Positions 1 to 10,020 of a stretch of 64,000 bases of DNA are shown here, one piece after another; position 1 is the first letter of the stretch; each line of letters begins with the position of its first letter. The position numbers and the translations under genes were made by a program. Source of the stretch: Eupeodes corollae (taxonomy: Eukaryota > Arthropoda > Insecta > Diptera > Syrphidae); the NCBI RefSeq assembly GCF_945859685.1, contig NC_079149.1, forward strand, positions 104,186,863 to 104,250,862. Reading direction: 5' to 3'. The notes beneath the pieces were generated by a model. The model ran no database searches and had not been told where the DNA came from. It saw only the letters and a list, made by a program, of their open reading frames with translations.

Positions 1-3000
1 AACAACATATGGACAGAAAAGCAAAAACTGGAAAATAAAATTTATTCAAAATATAAATTTTGACTCAATATCTTTGAAATATGATTTTTTTGTTCGTATA
101 TTTTGTTTATTAATTACAAAAAAATAAGCGCGTGATATTTTGGATAGATTAATATGCCACAAAGGAGCTTCTGTATTTTAATGTCCTACTTTTTGTTTTT
201 AATGAACATGACAAATCTTATGCATTCGCAACTTAATATAAGCTTTAAAGAATATAAATCTTTCGACTTTAACGTTTTTAAATTAAATAGAAATATTTTT
301 GTTTTTTTAATTTATGACAGATTTTAAAAGTGTTATAAAAAAAGAAATGTCTTCTAATCCCATACATAATTCCCCAAAAAATATGATGATTGAGTTAAAT
401 TTTGAAAAGCTTTAAAGATTCGAATGTACAAATCTAATCGTTTCCAAAATGTTGTTTTTAAAATATTAAAAAGAATCAAACTTGTTTAAAATATTTGATT
501 ATTCGTAGAGACTTATGTGGAACTTTGTTCCAGATTTTCAGTATGAGGTTTAAGTTAAAACTCAGTTAACTCATCAATGTTTTTGGGCAGAATCCAAGTT
601 TTTTGGGCTAAGACAGAATTTGTTAAATATAATAATTGATATTAATTTGATTTATTTGTAAACATAACGAATTCTGACTAAACTTACAACTCAAAAACTT
701 TTCCTTAAAAACACTGTTATTGTTAACTTTGATGATATTTTGCAGCTGATACAAGTTCTTGTTTTAAACTTCAAAAAGAAGAATTCAAAATTTGATTATG
801 GAATTCAATGAAAGATATAACCGGTCCCTAAAATGTCACAAAGTTTTTTTATGAATTAACAAAAATATTTAAAATTTTACGATCTTTGATCAGCCATCAA
901 AGTCATAAGCAATAACAATCAATTAAGCATCATCACCCGCTTTAAATTTCTACTTCAATGAATTTTAATTTTATTTTTTTTGTTCATACATTTATTATCT
1001 GATATGCTTTATAAAATCTCAACCTATTTTTAAGGGATCTTTTCTTAATATTTGAGGCACAAGCCAAGCGAAAATGAGATTTGATCCTTTAAAAATCGAT
1101 GTCACTCAGATTATTATTTGTCAAATCATGTGGAAATAATTATTAGTTGAAAACATCCGTTGAGTGCTTTGAAGTTGTGTAAAAAAACAAACACTTTTAT
1201 TCAAAAAATGAAACACAAACTTAGAGTATTTACCTTCTCGCACTTCCAAGCGGAATTTTCTATTTTTGATTTGTCAGGTGGAAAAATGTGGAAAAAAAAT
1301 AAAAATCAAAAAAATTTCCAATATTTTTGATAGTTTTATGTCGAAATTGTCATAATTGGGGCTTAAAGTCACAAATTGAATTCGAAATGGAAAAAATATA
1401 GTTCAACGTATCAGCAGAAGTTTAGAAATGTCAATTTTTTAAATTCAAATTTCTTCTGTTTTGTGCAACAATATTTTGAAACTCAAGATAAAACGTTTCA
1501 CAATGGTACAATTTTATGTATAAACATCTTGTCGAAAAACGTGTCTGTCTATAGAAGCTAAGCCTCAAAAACGTATTTAGGTATTCTAAGTTTGGTGGAA
1601 AAAAGACATTATTTTGTTCGAACACAATCTCAGAAATGAAAATAAATAAAATTAAGTATTTGTTAATGCATTGCAAAATAAATTAATAAAGTAGTCTTAA
1701 CCCTTCTTAGAATGAAAATCAATTCAAATAAAATATATCATCTGCTTAGACTAAAAACGCATTTTCCAACCAAGAAACTACAATTTTCAGGAAAACAAAA
1801 TTTTAGATAAAATTCCGAATTTCGACGGCAACTTTCGGGTTAAAATCTAGCAAAACGTAATTTATTGGATAAATAAAATGCAATCTTCGAAATTAAACTA
1901 TAAAATTTACCCAAATTTATTCATTGGAAAATTTTCAACCGTCTTTTCTTAAAAATTATCAATAATTTCTATCGTTTCTAACGTGCTCTTTAGCACGTAT
2001 ACACTAAAAACATTTTCAAATACACCAAAAAAGAAAAAAAACTGAACGAAAAACAAAATCAATTGATAAAGACAGCTTGCCGAAATGTGCTAATTTCATT
2101 ATTACCATCCTAATTTGCACATCTTTATTATAACCCACCAAGTGAAGATAGATAAATTAAAACGAGTAAAAATAATAAACCAACCAAAGAAAAAAAAATA
2201 AATAATTAGATACAATAATTATTGTATACCTATCCAGCAGAGTAGCGCGCACTAGCACACACCTTACTTAAGTATATAATCATCTGTTATATTTCTCTCA
2301 CAATTTTTGAATTTTTCTATTTCATATGAAAATCTAAGATTTCGTAGAATAATTTTATTTTTCAAAGAGGTATATTTATTTCAAAGAATGCCAGTATCGC
2401 ATTTACTCGTAATTCACCTCGCTAAGGGCCCATAATCAGATAAATCATGTTAACTGAAAAAAACTCAAATATTTATTTTTCATTTAAAAAATAAACAATC
2501 AAAGTTTAAAAATAAAGATTTATGATGAACATTTTTTAGTTTTTCAACATAAGGCCCCGTGAATGAAGTTAATTTAGGCATCAAAGGAACTAAATCCGGT
2601 AATGTGTGTTTAGAGCAATCTAAACTGCAAAAATGTATAATGTACTTGTACAATGTAGAAGTACTTATATTTTCATCTTAAACATAAGCAAGATAGCAAA
2701 CTGTGTTCTTCTTTTAAATTTTTTGTTTATTTAAAATTTAAGTGAGGTTTTTCTTTATAATTTTTTTGTGCAATTAAAATTTCTGCGCCACGCTTTCACA
2801 AAAACATAAATTAATTTACACAAAAAAAAAACAACATAATATTGTTTACATTAGATTGTTTAAATAAATGTCTATATTTGTGAAGCAAAGTATTTCTTTT
2901 TTTGTTTCTTAATTGCTTTTAAAGTTTTCTCACAATTAGTTTTCTAAATATTTTCTTAACGCACCTTTTAAACAATTTTTTTATTCCAATTTTGAAAATG

Positions 3001-4242
3001 AAATTAAAAAAAATTAAAATTCATCCTTGAGAGAGAACTTTTCTTAGGAAGATTTTTTTACCAATTCTATTAATTAGATATAAACAAATCTAAACCTAGA
3101 CTGAATTGCAGACACGCTTTAGTTAGGTTTTTGAAAATGTGTTTTTTTCGATAATTAATTTAAATGTGTGAAAATGGTGCTTATTGTATATATTGAATTT
3201 CAATTTTCAAAATACGTATAATAAGAAGATACAAATTTTTGTTTGAAAATTTTAAGTAATTCGTGTGCAAAAATGTTATTTCAGCAATGTTCTTAAAATT
3301 TGTATTAAAAGCATTTAAAAACTGAATTTTTTGACATTTTTAGTTTTGTGAGAAATTGGTCTATAGTTTTGCAAACTAGCCTATTCGAAATATCAAGAAA
3401 ACGTGAATTAGGGATATCTTTAGAAAGGAATGGAACAATACATAAAGCATATGTTTTAATTTTTAGGATTGGACTTCTGTATAATATTTTGGAAGAAACT
3501 TTACAATCACCAATATTAAACATCTGCCTCCTTGGTGAACATTCGCGTCAACCGCGTAGTTATCTCTTAATACTACAAAGCATTTGCTCTGCATTTTAAG
3601 TATATACTAGCTCGCATGTGTTACCTGCAAAAAATTAACCGGCTTAGCTTGTGCATTTTGATCGAGAGATTTGAGAAAAAACTGCATTACCGACGCAAAT
3701 TATTTATTCCCTATTGAAAGTTAGTATGAAAATATTTGTCGATAACATTCTTCAAAAACAACCTGTTAAAGTTTAAATAATTAAAACATAACTACAATGT
3801 TATAGAAAAATTTAAATGCGTGGTATTTAAAAGAAAAAAACTAATAGGGATGCTGAAAATTAGTTTCTACAAAATGTATTGATTTAAAGTGTCGATAGCG
3901 CAGTTATCAAATGTTGGTGTTGCTAAGCTATAACATCGTCGTTTTTCAACTTATTTCATAATTGAATTTTCAATTTCAATTTAATTGAAACACTTTTTCT
4001 TAAATATTGGTTGCTGTTACTTTTCTGGTTAGTGAAATTTTAAAATTGGTAAACATTTTGCTATCTTGCCCAACTCCATTTTGCAATTAGCAACGTTCAA
4101 ACTTTTAGTAAAGAAAATAAGAGAGTAACGATTGAGTCCCTAATTACCCGGGGCACTAAAAATGTATTTCATAAGAAAAGTTAAGACAGAGTATTTTAAT
4201 GTAATTGCTCCAAAAGACGCAAGAACTTAACAAAAGTCATTA

Positions 4243-4773
4243 AGATCTGTTTATTTCACAATTGTCAAAGTGTGAAATTGACGTTTACTAAATTATACCA
4301 TCTTGTAAATACGTAAAAAATTTTATGAAAGATGAGAAGTCTTGCGTCAACTTGTACTTTCAATTTTAGATACAATTTTTTAACAAAGTTGTACAACTAA
4401 ATTTTCGTAGATCTGTTTATTTTACAAATGTCAAAATAGAATTGACGTTTGCTAAATGATACCATCTTGCGAACATGTGATGACTTTTACGCTAGATGAG
4501 AAGTCTTGCGTCATATTTTTACTTTCAATTTTAGACACAATCTTCTAACAAATTTATTCAGCTAAATTCTTGCAGATCTATTTATTCTACAAATGTCAAA
4601 GTGGAATTGACGTTTGCTAAATTATACCAACTTGCGAATGCATGACGACTTTAACGCCAGATGGGAAGTCTTGCGTCATCTTTTACTTTCAATTTTAGAT
4701 ACAATTTTCGTACAAAGTTATTCAGCTTAATCTTGTAGATCTGTTTATTTTACAAATGTCAAAATGGAATTGA
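4243..4773. repeat. Tandem array, about 165-bp unit, 3.2 copies
   Basis: The marker AGATCT(G/A)TTTATT starts at 4243, 4409, 4574 and 4737, giving unit lengths of 166, 165 and 163 bp; the fourth copy is partial. Each full unit carries in the same order a TCAAA...GAATTGACGTTT block, ACCA(T/A)CTTG, AAGTCTTGCGTCA and ACTTTCAATTTTAGA. Copies differ by scattered substitutions and small indels, so the array is not very recent. Function unknown; it sits about 1.1 kb from the dpp exon. Confidence 0.9.
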
Positions 4774-5245
4774 TATAAGCATTATTATCGATTCAAAAAA
4801 TAGCTGGCAACCATAATTTTATTAATTTGTAACACTCCTTTCCATAAATTTTTTTCATAACCTTAATGAAAAATAATATACTTATATGATTATTATTATT
4901 ATTAGTATGAATATGAATTACTTGGAATTACCCAAAACTTATTTCTTTGATTATTAAACAAAAAATTATTTTCATATTCTCAGAGTATAGAGTAGGTAAC
5001 CCTAAAAGGGATGGATGGCGCCTTAATTTTTGTTTCCGAAAAATTCTCTTAATCCTAATCGGTATCTATAAAAAAGGTACACTTCAAAACTCAAGTGGGT
5101 ATTATCTTTGAGTAACACCTTCAAAAATAAAAGAAGAAATAGTAATTTTTACAATCTTTATACAATTCTCATTATTTTTGTGGGAACCCTAACAATAATT
5201 CAAAACTATTTTCAAGGTCATTTTGGAAAAGGAAAAAGAAACCTA

Positions 5246-5262
5246 GCTCTACCAGGTAGAGC
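5246..5262. promoter_or_regulatory. 17-bp palindrome enclosing a CAGGTAG (Zelda-type) motif
   Basis: Perfect inverted repeat GCTCTACC-A-GGTAGAGC. It contains CAGGTAG (5253-5259), the TAGteam heptamer bound by the pioneer factor Zelda in Drosophila embryos. It lies about 600 bp inside the intron from the dpp donor. The palindrome is seen directly; the binding role is inference. Confidence 0.35.
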
Positions 5263-5632
5263 CAGTTCTTATGATTTTTTTTTTGCTTTCAAATGTTGTA
5301 TAGAGGTTAACTCTCATATTATTAAATGTGTATGTAGTAGTAAAAGTGGTGTAAGTTCGTTTAAATTTATGTGACAGTTGTTCAATCATTATTTTTGATA
5401 GTATTAAGGTTAAATTCTGATAATTGAAACTAATGAAAACGTACACTATGAATCTATGAGATAGACTCCCCGGGAATTTAAGAAAGAATAACTAATATTA
5501 ACTTGTCAACAAATGGAGAAAATTACAAGTAGCCATTACTAAAACTTCTTCGTATTTTTCGATTGACTCATAATTCGATTCACTCTAATTATATTCTTTG
5601 ATCTTCTATTTGTCGATGAATTATAACTACGA

Positions 5633-5702
5633 CGTCATTTGAAATTAGCAGCTGTTGCCTAGTTTCCGTCATTTTTATATTCTTTTCAATTAGACGTCAT
5701 TT
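5633..5702 (+). promoter_or_regulatory. Three CGTCATTT motifs (CRE/AP-1-like half sites)
   Basis: CGTCATTT occurs at 5633-5640, 5668-5675 and 5695-5702. The outer two are within GACGTCATTT, one base from a full CREB/ATF palindrome. They lie about 150-220 bp from the dpp donor. Three same-strand copies in 70 bp is notable, but the site assignment rests on consensus only. Confidence 0.3.
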
Positions 5703-5855
5703 CAATAATTATTATTTCTACCCGACATGACATGACGATCGACATCGACGACAACAGATATCAGAATTCTTCGATTCACTTATAAAATGTAAATAACAAA
5801 TACTACGCTTACATATACAAAATTAAATAATTAAATAAAAAGAAAAGAAACTCAC

Positions 5856-6678
5856 CTTGATGTGTAAAACTTCTCACTGTATTCGCTGATTTCGTTAATA
5901 AGCCAGGCTTAGGAATATTTACAGAATCAAATTCTTCACCCATTATTTGTGCGTAAAGTTTTTTCATTGCTTCAGGTATTATAATTTTTGTTCGATCAAT
6001 TTTCGGTGGCTTCTTCATGTTGAACAATGATAGAAGGCTATTTTCAATTTCGACTAGAGTATCAGGATCAGGCTTTTTAGCAATCACTTTGCTTTCTGTT
6101 GTTGTTGTTGTATCACTTAAACTATTATCATCCATCACATGATTTAATTTGTCAATATCATCACTATTATCACTGATATCATTATTTTCACTATTTTCAT
6201 GATTTTCATCAATGATTGTTGATTGTTGATTTTCCAATGTTGTTTTTGATGAAGTTAAAAATGACGATGATGTTGATGACAATGATTCGATGACTTGTTC
6301 TGTTGTTTTTGTTGTTGAATCCATTTCGAGAATTATTGTCTTTTCTTTAACTAATTCGCTGCTGCTGCTTCTACTGCTGCTATTGTCTGAAAGACCACTT
6401 CGACTACTATCACTATCACTTAATTTATTATTAGAATTAATATTATCAATCACTGGAAATGGTAATGATGGAGATGACGACGAGGACGACGACGACGTTG
6501 ATAACGTTGACGACGACGACGATAGCGATTTTGATGTTGATGTTGATGACGATAACGAATACGACAACGACAACGATGATGATGTTGATGTTAATGTTAA
6601 TGCTTCCTCGGTGCTAGCAACTTGAACGATGGGTTTTATAGTCGCCAGCACTATAAGGAATAGAAGCCATGCGCCCAT
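5856..6678 (-). CDS. decapentaplegic, first coding exon (prodomain N-terminal part)
   Basis: Encodes the first 274 residues plus one base (phase 1) of the secreted BMP2/4-type morphogen Dpp. Residues 1-22 are a signal peptide beginning MGAWLLFLIVLAT, followed by VASTEE, as in Drosophila Dpp. Residues about 23-200 are low-complexity Ser/Thr then Asp/Asn-rich and do not align with Drosophila. Residues 202-274 are the conserved start of the TGF-beta propeptide (LVEIENSLLSLFNMKKPPK, IDRTKIIIPE, MKKLYAQIMG, SVNIPKPGLLTKSANTVRSF). The start at 6678 is preferred because it has a good context (GCGACCATGG) and follows a 3' splice site directly; the in-frame Met at 6735 is intronic. The exon ends CAAG|GTGAG, the same position and phase as the Drosophila exon. 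The ligand domain, furin sites and stop codon are outside the window. Partial gene, identity very secure. Confidence 0.96.
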
Positions 6679-6710
6679 GGTCGCTTGCAACTCTGCAAAG
6701 GTAAAAAAGA
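6679..6710 (-). other. 3' splice site and 14-nt 5' UTR of the dpp coding exon
   Basis: On the minus strand a pyrimidine-rich run ends in TTTGCAG, with the exon beginning at 6692 (AGTTGCAAGCGACC then ATG). This leaves 14 nt of 5' UTR in this exon. It shows that transcription starts further upstream (higher coordinates) in at least one non-coding exon. Confidence 0.85.
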
Positions 6711-7200
6711 AATTGGATTCAAATTTTATTTGCAATTATTTAGAAGGGAATTGTGTACAAAAATGTGTTCTGTGTGTCCTTTTAAGAGAACGAGACAGAT
6801 ATATTAACAAATAAAGATAGTTATATTAAAGGATTGCTAACCGCACACATCTAACCCACACACACTCTCAACAATCACGTAATATAGCAGCCCTACTCAG
6901 CCCATTATATATGGATGGTATAATCAAGCATCATCCTTAGGCCTCCTTTAGGAAAGGAAGATTTTACTTTTGACAATATTAGTTGTTGTTGTTGTCTTAG
7001 TCCTTTCGAGTATAGTCCTTTACATGAGAAAAAGATAGTATATGCCCTTTCTAAGTTCCCAGAATTGTTCACACAATTTAAATCATAACGAGTAACTCAC
7101 TCACTCACTCACTGCGGATTCGGCTTCAGGTTCAATTTCAGTTTCGGCTTCATAAGCGGCTGGTTGGTGTGTAAGCGTATTAAAGTCATAAAATATCTTA

Positions 7201-7318
7201 CAGGTAGGTAAGTGGTATAAGAGAGCGATGCGCTGCAGTGTATTCATACACTACCTGTTTGGAAATCCCGCAGTTTTCTCAAGTGCGGTGCTCTTATGCG
7301 CCTTTAGCCTTTTACCTG
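7201..7318. promoter_or_regulatory. Zelda-type motifs next to a Rel/Dorsal-type site
   Basis: CAGGTAG at 7201-7207 on plus, the same heptamer on minus at 7251-7257 (CTACCTG), and the variant CAGGTAA on minus at 7312-7318. Four bases after the second, GGAAATCCC (7261-7269) reads GGGATTTCC on minus, a textbook Rel/Dorsal 9-mer. Zelda and Dorsal sites close together are usual in early Drosophila dorsoventral enhancers and silencers. This pair lies about 520-640 bp upstream of the dpp start codon. The motifs are seen; occupancy is inference. Confidence 0.45.
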
Positions 7319-8064
7319 ATAATTTTTCTATTTTATGTTTTTTTTTTATTATTATTTGTAAGGATAGTGCATACATTGTTATTATTACAATTTTGAACAA
7401 TGAGCCCGTTTTGTCTACCTACAAAAGGAATGCGAAATTATATCTTTTATTGCTATTACTTATGTTTCAAGTGGGTATTTAAAGCATGTGCCAATAAATA
7501 TACCAGAGGGTCGGTCTTTCTTGGTCTTGGTCTTGGTCCTCAATTCAACTCAACTTAAACTCAACTACTGAACGTTCAAAGTTGTTTTGGTTGTTTTTCA
7601 ATACATTCCTCTTCTTTTGGTTTTTATTTTTCTCTTTATAAAAGATACACCATGCATATAGTATGTAGAAGAACGCACGTTCAAGTTTTCTAGTTCAACC
7701 TAGCTCTATGCATGTATATTTTTAAGAGGTTTGGAATGGAGACGGACGACGACGCATGGATAAGAAGAAAACTGCGGTAAATTAATTGCACCTGTTTTAC
7801 AAGAGAGTGCATTTTCATTTATGGTGGTTCACTTTGGAACTAGTTTAATATTATTATTATTTTTTTTTGTATCTTTTTCTTTTCTGTTCACAAACTACTA
7901 TGTATCTAATAAAAATAATAATAATATTTTATTTGCATTTCTGTTCTTAACAGACTGTTCTGGTTCTTGCACACGAAAAAGTTGTTTTTCTTTTTTTTCA
8001 AACGAAAGCCTTTAAATTTAATAAAATAACACTAATTTGTCTATTTTGAGAATTTTAAATATTT

Positions 8065-9547
8065 GGGAATCTCCTTGATTTAGATAAAGGAAATAAAAAT
8101 GTCCAATAAAAACAGAAGCATTATGATCTAGTTGTGTCTTCTAGTTTGGAAATGAAAACCAGAAGCATATTTCCTTCTGCCAATAGAAAAAGCGATTTAT
8201 ACTTTTACTTATTATTTATAGCACAAAGATTTTTTGATTTTTTAAAAATTAACCTTAAACGAAGTTAGCTTAAGAAAAAAAACTTGTAAATTTTGTTATA
8301 CAAGATGTACAAATTAGGAAATGAACAAATCTTGAACACTTTTCAATATCAGTCAACAAAAATTGTATAAATAAAAATTAATAACTTCAAAATCAAATAA
8401 TAAAAATCAAAAGAAGATTTCAAACAATTCAAATAAATTATTATTTCACTTACTTTTACGAAAAAGAAATAATTATAAGAGAAACGAAACTAAAACTTGA
8501 TGAGGAACTGAAAAATTACTTCTCAGTAGTGAAAAGGATGGCACAATACTAGTAACGAATTTTAAAAATTTTCGGATCTACAATTTTCTTCTTCTACTCT
8601 GGGAAAATCCTGAAGGTGTTTTCAATGAAAAGAAAAAACTTAACTTATTCGTGGGATTTTCCTATATTGTTTATGAAACATGGACTTTTGTTATAAATTG
8701 AAAGATTAGGAAACACCATCTAGGAAAGTGATTAAGTTCCTTTAGAAAATATTGAACATATGAATGTTTGCAACTGAAACCGTTGGAAAAACCCTTAAAC
8801 ATTGAATCAAACATTAAAAGTAGATTCTTTTCTACTTTGCAAGTTTATATTTTAAAAAAGTATTTGTGTTAACCTGGACATAAATTCAAAAGAGTATCGA
8901 AAGAACATTTTTAGAAGCAAATAAAAAACAGAAAATAATGAATGATTTTTAGACAAAGTTTAAAAATCATTTTATATTTTTTGTTTTAAGCTCTCGGTTT
9001 ATGGAGCTTTGAAAATTGGAAATTCAATCATAATGTACTCTTTAACCGAGTCTTGTGTCTAGAATTCTGCTAAATCCGAAAGACTGTTTCTTTAATTACC
9101 GAAAAGTAATACCATATATCAATTTCATATTTTTTCAGTCTTACAAACAGTTTTGAGAATATAATGAATTATGGATATGCTAAAGAACATATCCATAATT
9201 TATCATTTCATTTCCTTATGAAATTCCTGAATTTGTATTTCTTGGGATGCTCATTTACTTGTACTTAGAAAAACCCACATAAAAGATCAATGCCTTCAAA
9301 TATTTATTTATTTCACTTCCGTCGGAAAAGCCCATTTTTATTCAATGTTTTTGAATTTATTTAGCTCGTATAGCGGAAAATCCAAGTCATTGAAATGAAG
9401 GTCCTTTTTGATCACGGTAGCCAAATAATATTTAGGTAGGTTTATGCGCTTCCTTTGGGGGAAAACCAAATTAATGCTTAAGATCATTACTCAATGAAAA
9501 AGGAAGTGGAATTTCTTTTTTCATTTTTGCTTTTGTTGGGGAAAACC
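8065..9547. promoter_or_regulatory. Candidate dpp ventral repression region: Rel/Dorsal-site cluster
   Basis: Rel-type sites by eye: GGGAATCTCC 8065-8074 (weak), GGGAAAATCC 8601-8610, GGGATTTTCC 8653-8662, GGGTTTTTCC (minus) 8785-8794, GGGCTTTTCC (minus) 9324-9333, GGATTTTCC (minus, weak) 9375-9383, GGGGGAAAACC 9457-9467 and GGGGAAAACC 9538-9547. TCAATGAA, which fits the Capicua octamer T(G/C)AATGAA, lies 11 bp after the 8601 site and 23 bp after the 9457 site. TAGGTAG, a Zelda variant, is at 9433-9439. In Drosophila, Dorsal represses dpp ventrally through multiple sites near the promoter and 5' intron, with AT-rich co-repressor sites beside them. Position and content match that here. No binding is shown by sequence alone. 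Confidence 0.5.
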
Positions 9548-9786
9548 TAATCGAAGTGTTTATTTAGTAAAATACGTAATAAAGAAGACAATAAGTGATT
9601 TAAGATTTTGAAAAAAAGATTAAGGATAGGGGAGTGACTTTTGAAAATCGAATAAACAAATCTTAAGTTAAAAAAAAGAAATGAAAATAATAAAAAGCGT
9701 AAGACATAATTCTTTGGGGTTAGGAAAAAGGTCTTAAGTAAAAAAAATTGCATTTTAGGTTTTTGATTTGATGTCTTCGTTTAATA

Positions 9787-10020
9787 CTAACAACTTAAGT
9801 CTAAAACAATTGCTAAATATCGTATTAATCTACTCTTTAGATAAAGAAACAGAAATATTCATATTTGTTTTGAGTTCAATGGATTGTTTTTTGTCTTTTT
9901 CGTTTTATTCTAACAACTTGAGTCGAGAACAATTGCTAAATAGGGCATTAATCTACTCTTTAGGCAAAGAAACAGAAATATTCATATTTATCTTCAGTTC
10001 ATTGAGTCTTTGTGACCAGC
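9787..10020 (+). repeat. Diverged tandem duplication, 123-bp spacing
   Basis: CTAACAACTT(A/G)AGTC starts at 9787 and 9910. Both copies continue with AACAATTGCTAAAT, ATTAATCTACTCTTTAG and AAAGAAACAGAAATATTC in the same order. The duplication stays in frame within an open frame at 9768-10046, but the peptide is low-complexity and hydrophobic with no family resemblance, so I do not call it a gene. Confidence 0.75.

Larger units (their letters stand above)
1..5855 (-). other. dpp intron downstream of the first coding exon
   Basis: Intronic sequence of dpp, read on the minus strand from the donor GTGAG at 5855-5851 to beyond the left edge. I looked for the remaining prodomain and the cysteine-knot ligand on the minus strand and found no open frame carrying them, so the next exon is outside the window. 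The stretch is AT-rich and mostly unstructured. What stands out is a 165-bp tandem array (4243-4773), a 17-bp palindrome (5246-5262) and three CGTCATTT motifs (5633-5702). The small open frames at 1376-1676, 3305-3599 and 5108-5446 are low-complexity and look like chance. Confidence 0.8.

Noticed and set aside
1..5800. dpp ligand exon
   Set aside because: No minus-strand frame with furin sites or the seven-cysteine TGF-beta pattern; the exon must be outside the window.
6290..6625. 111-codon plus frame, Asp-rich
   Set aside because: Antisense reading of the Ser-rich repeats in the dpp exon.
6679..6735. In-frame upstream Met at 6735 as the dpp start
   Set aside because: The stretch crosses a clear pyrimidine tract and CAG acceptor at 6693, so it is intronic; the Met at 6678 has the signal peptide and the better context.
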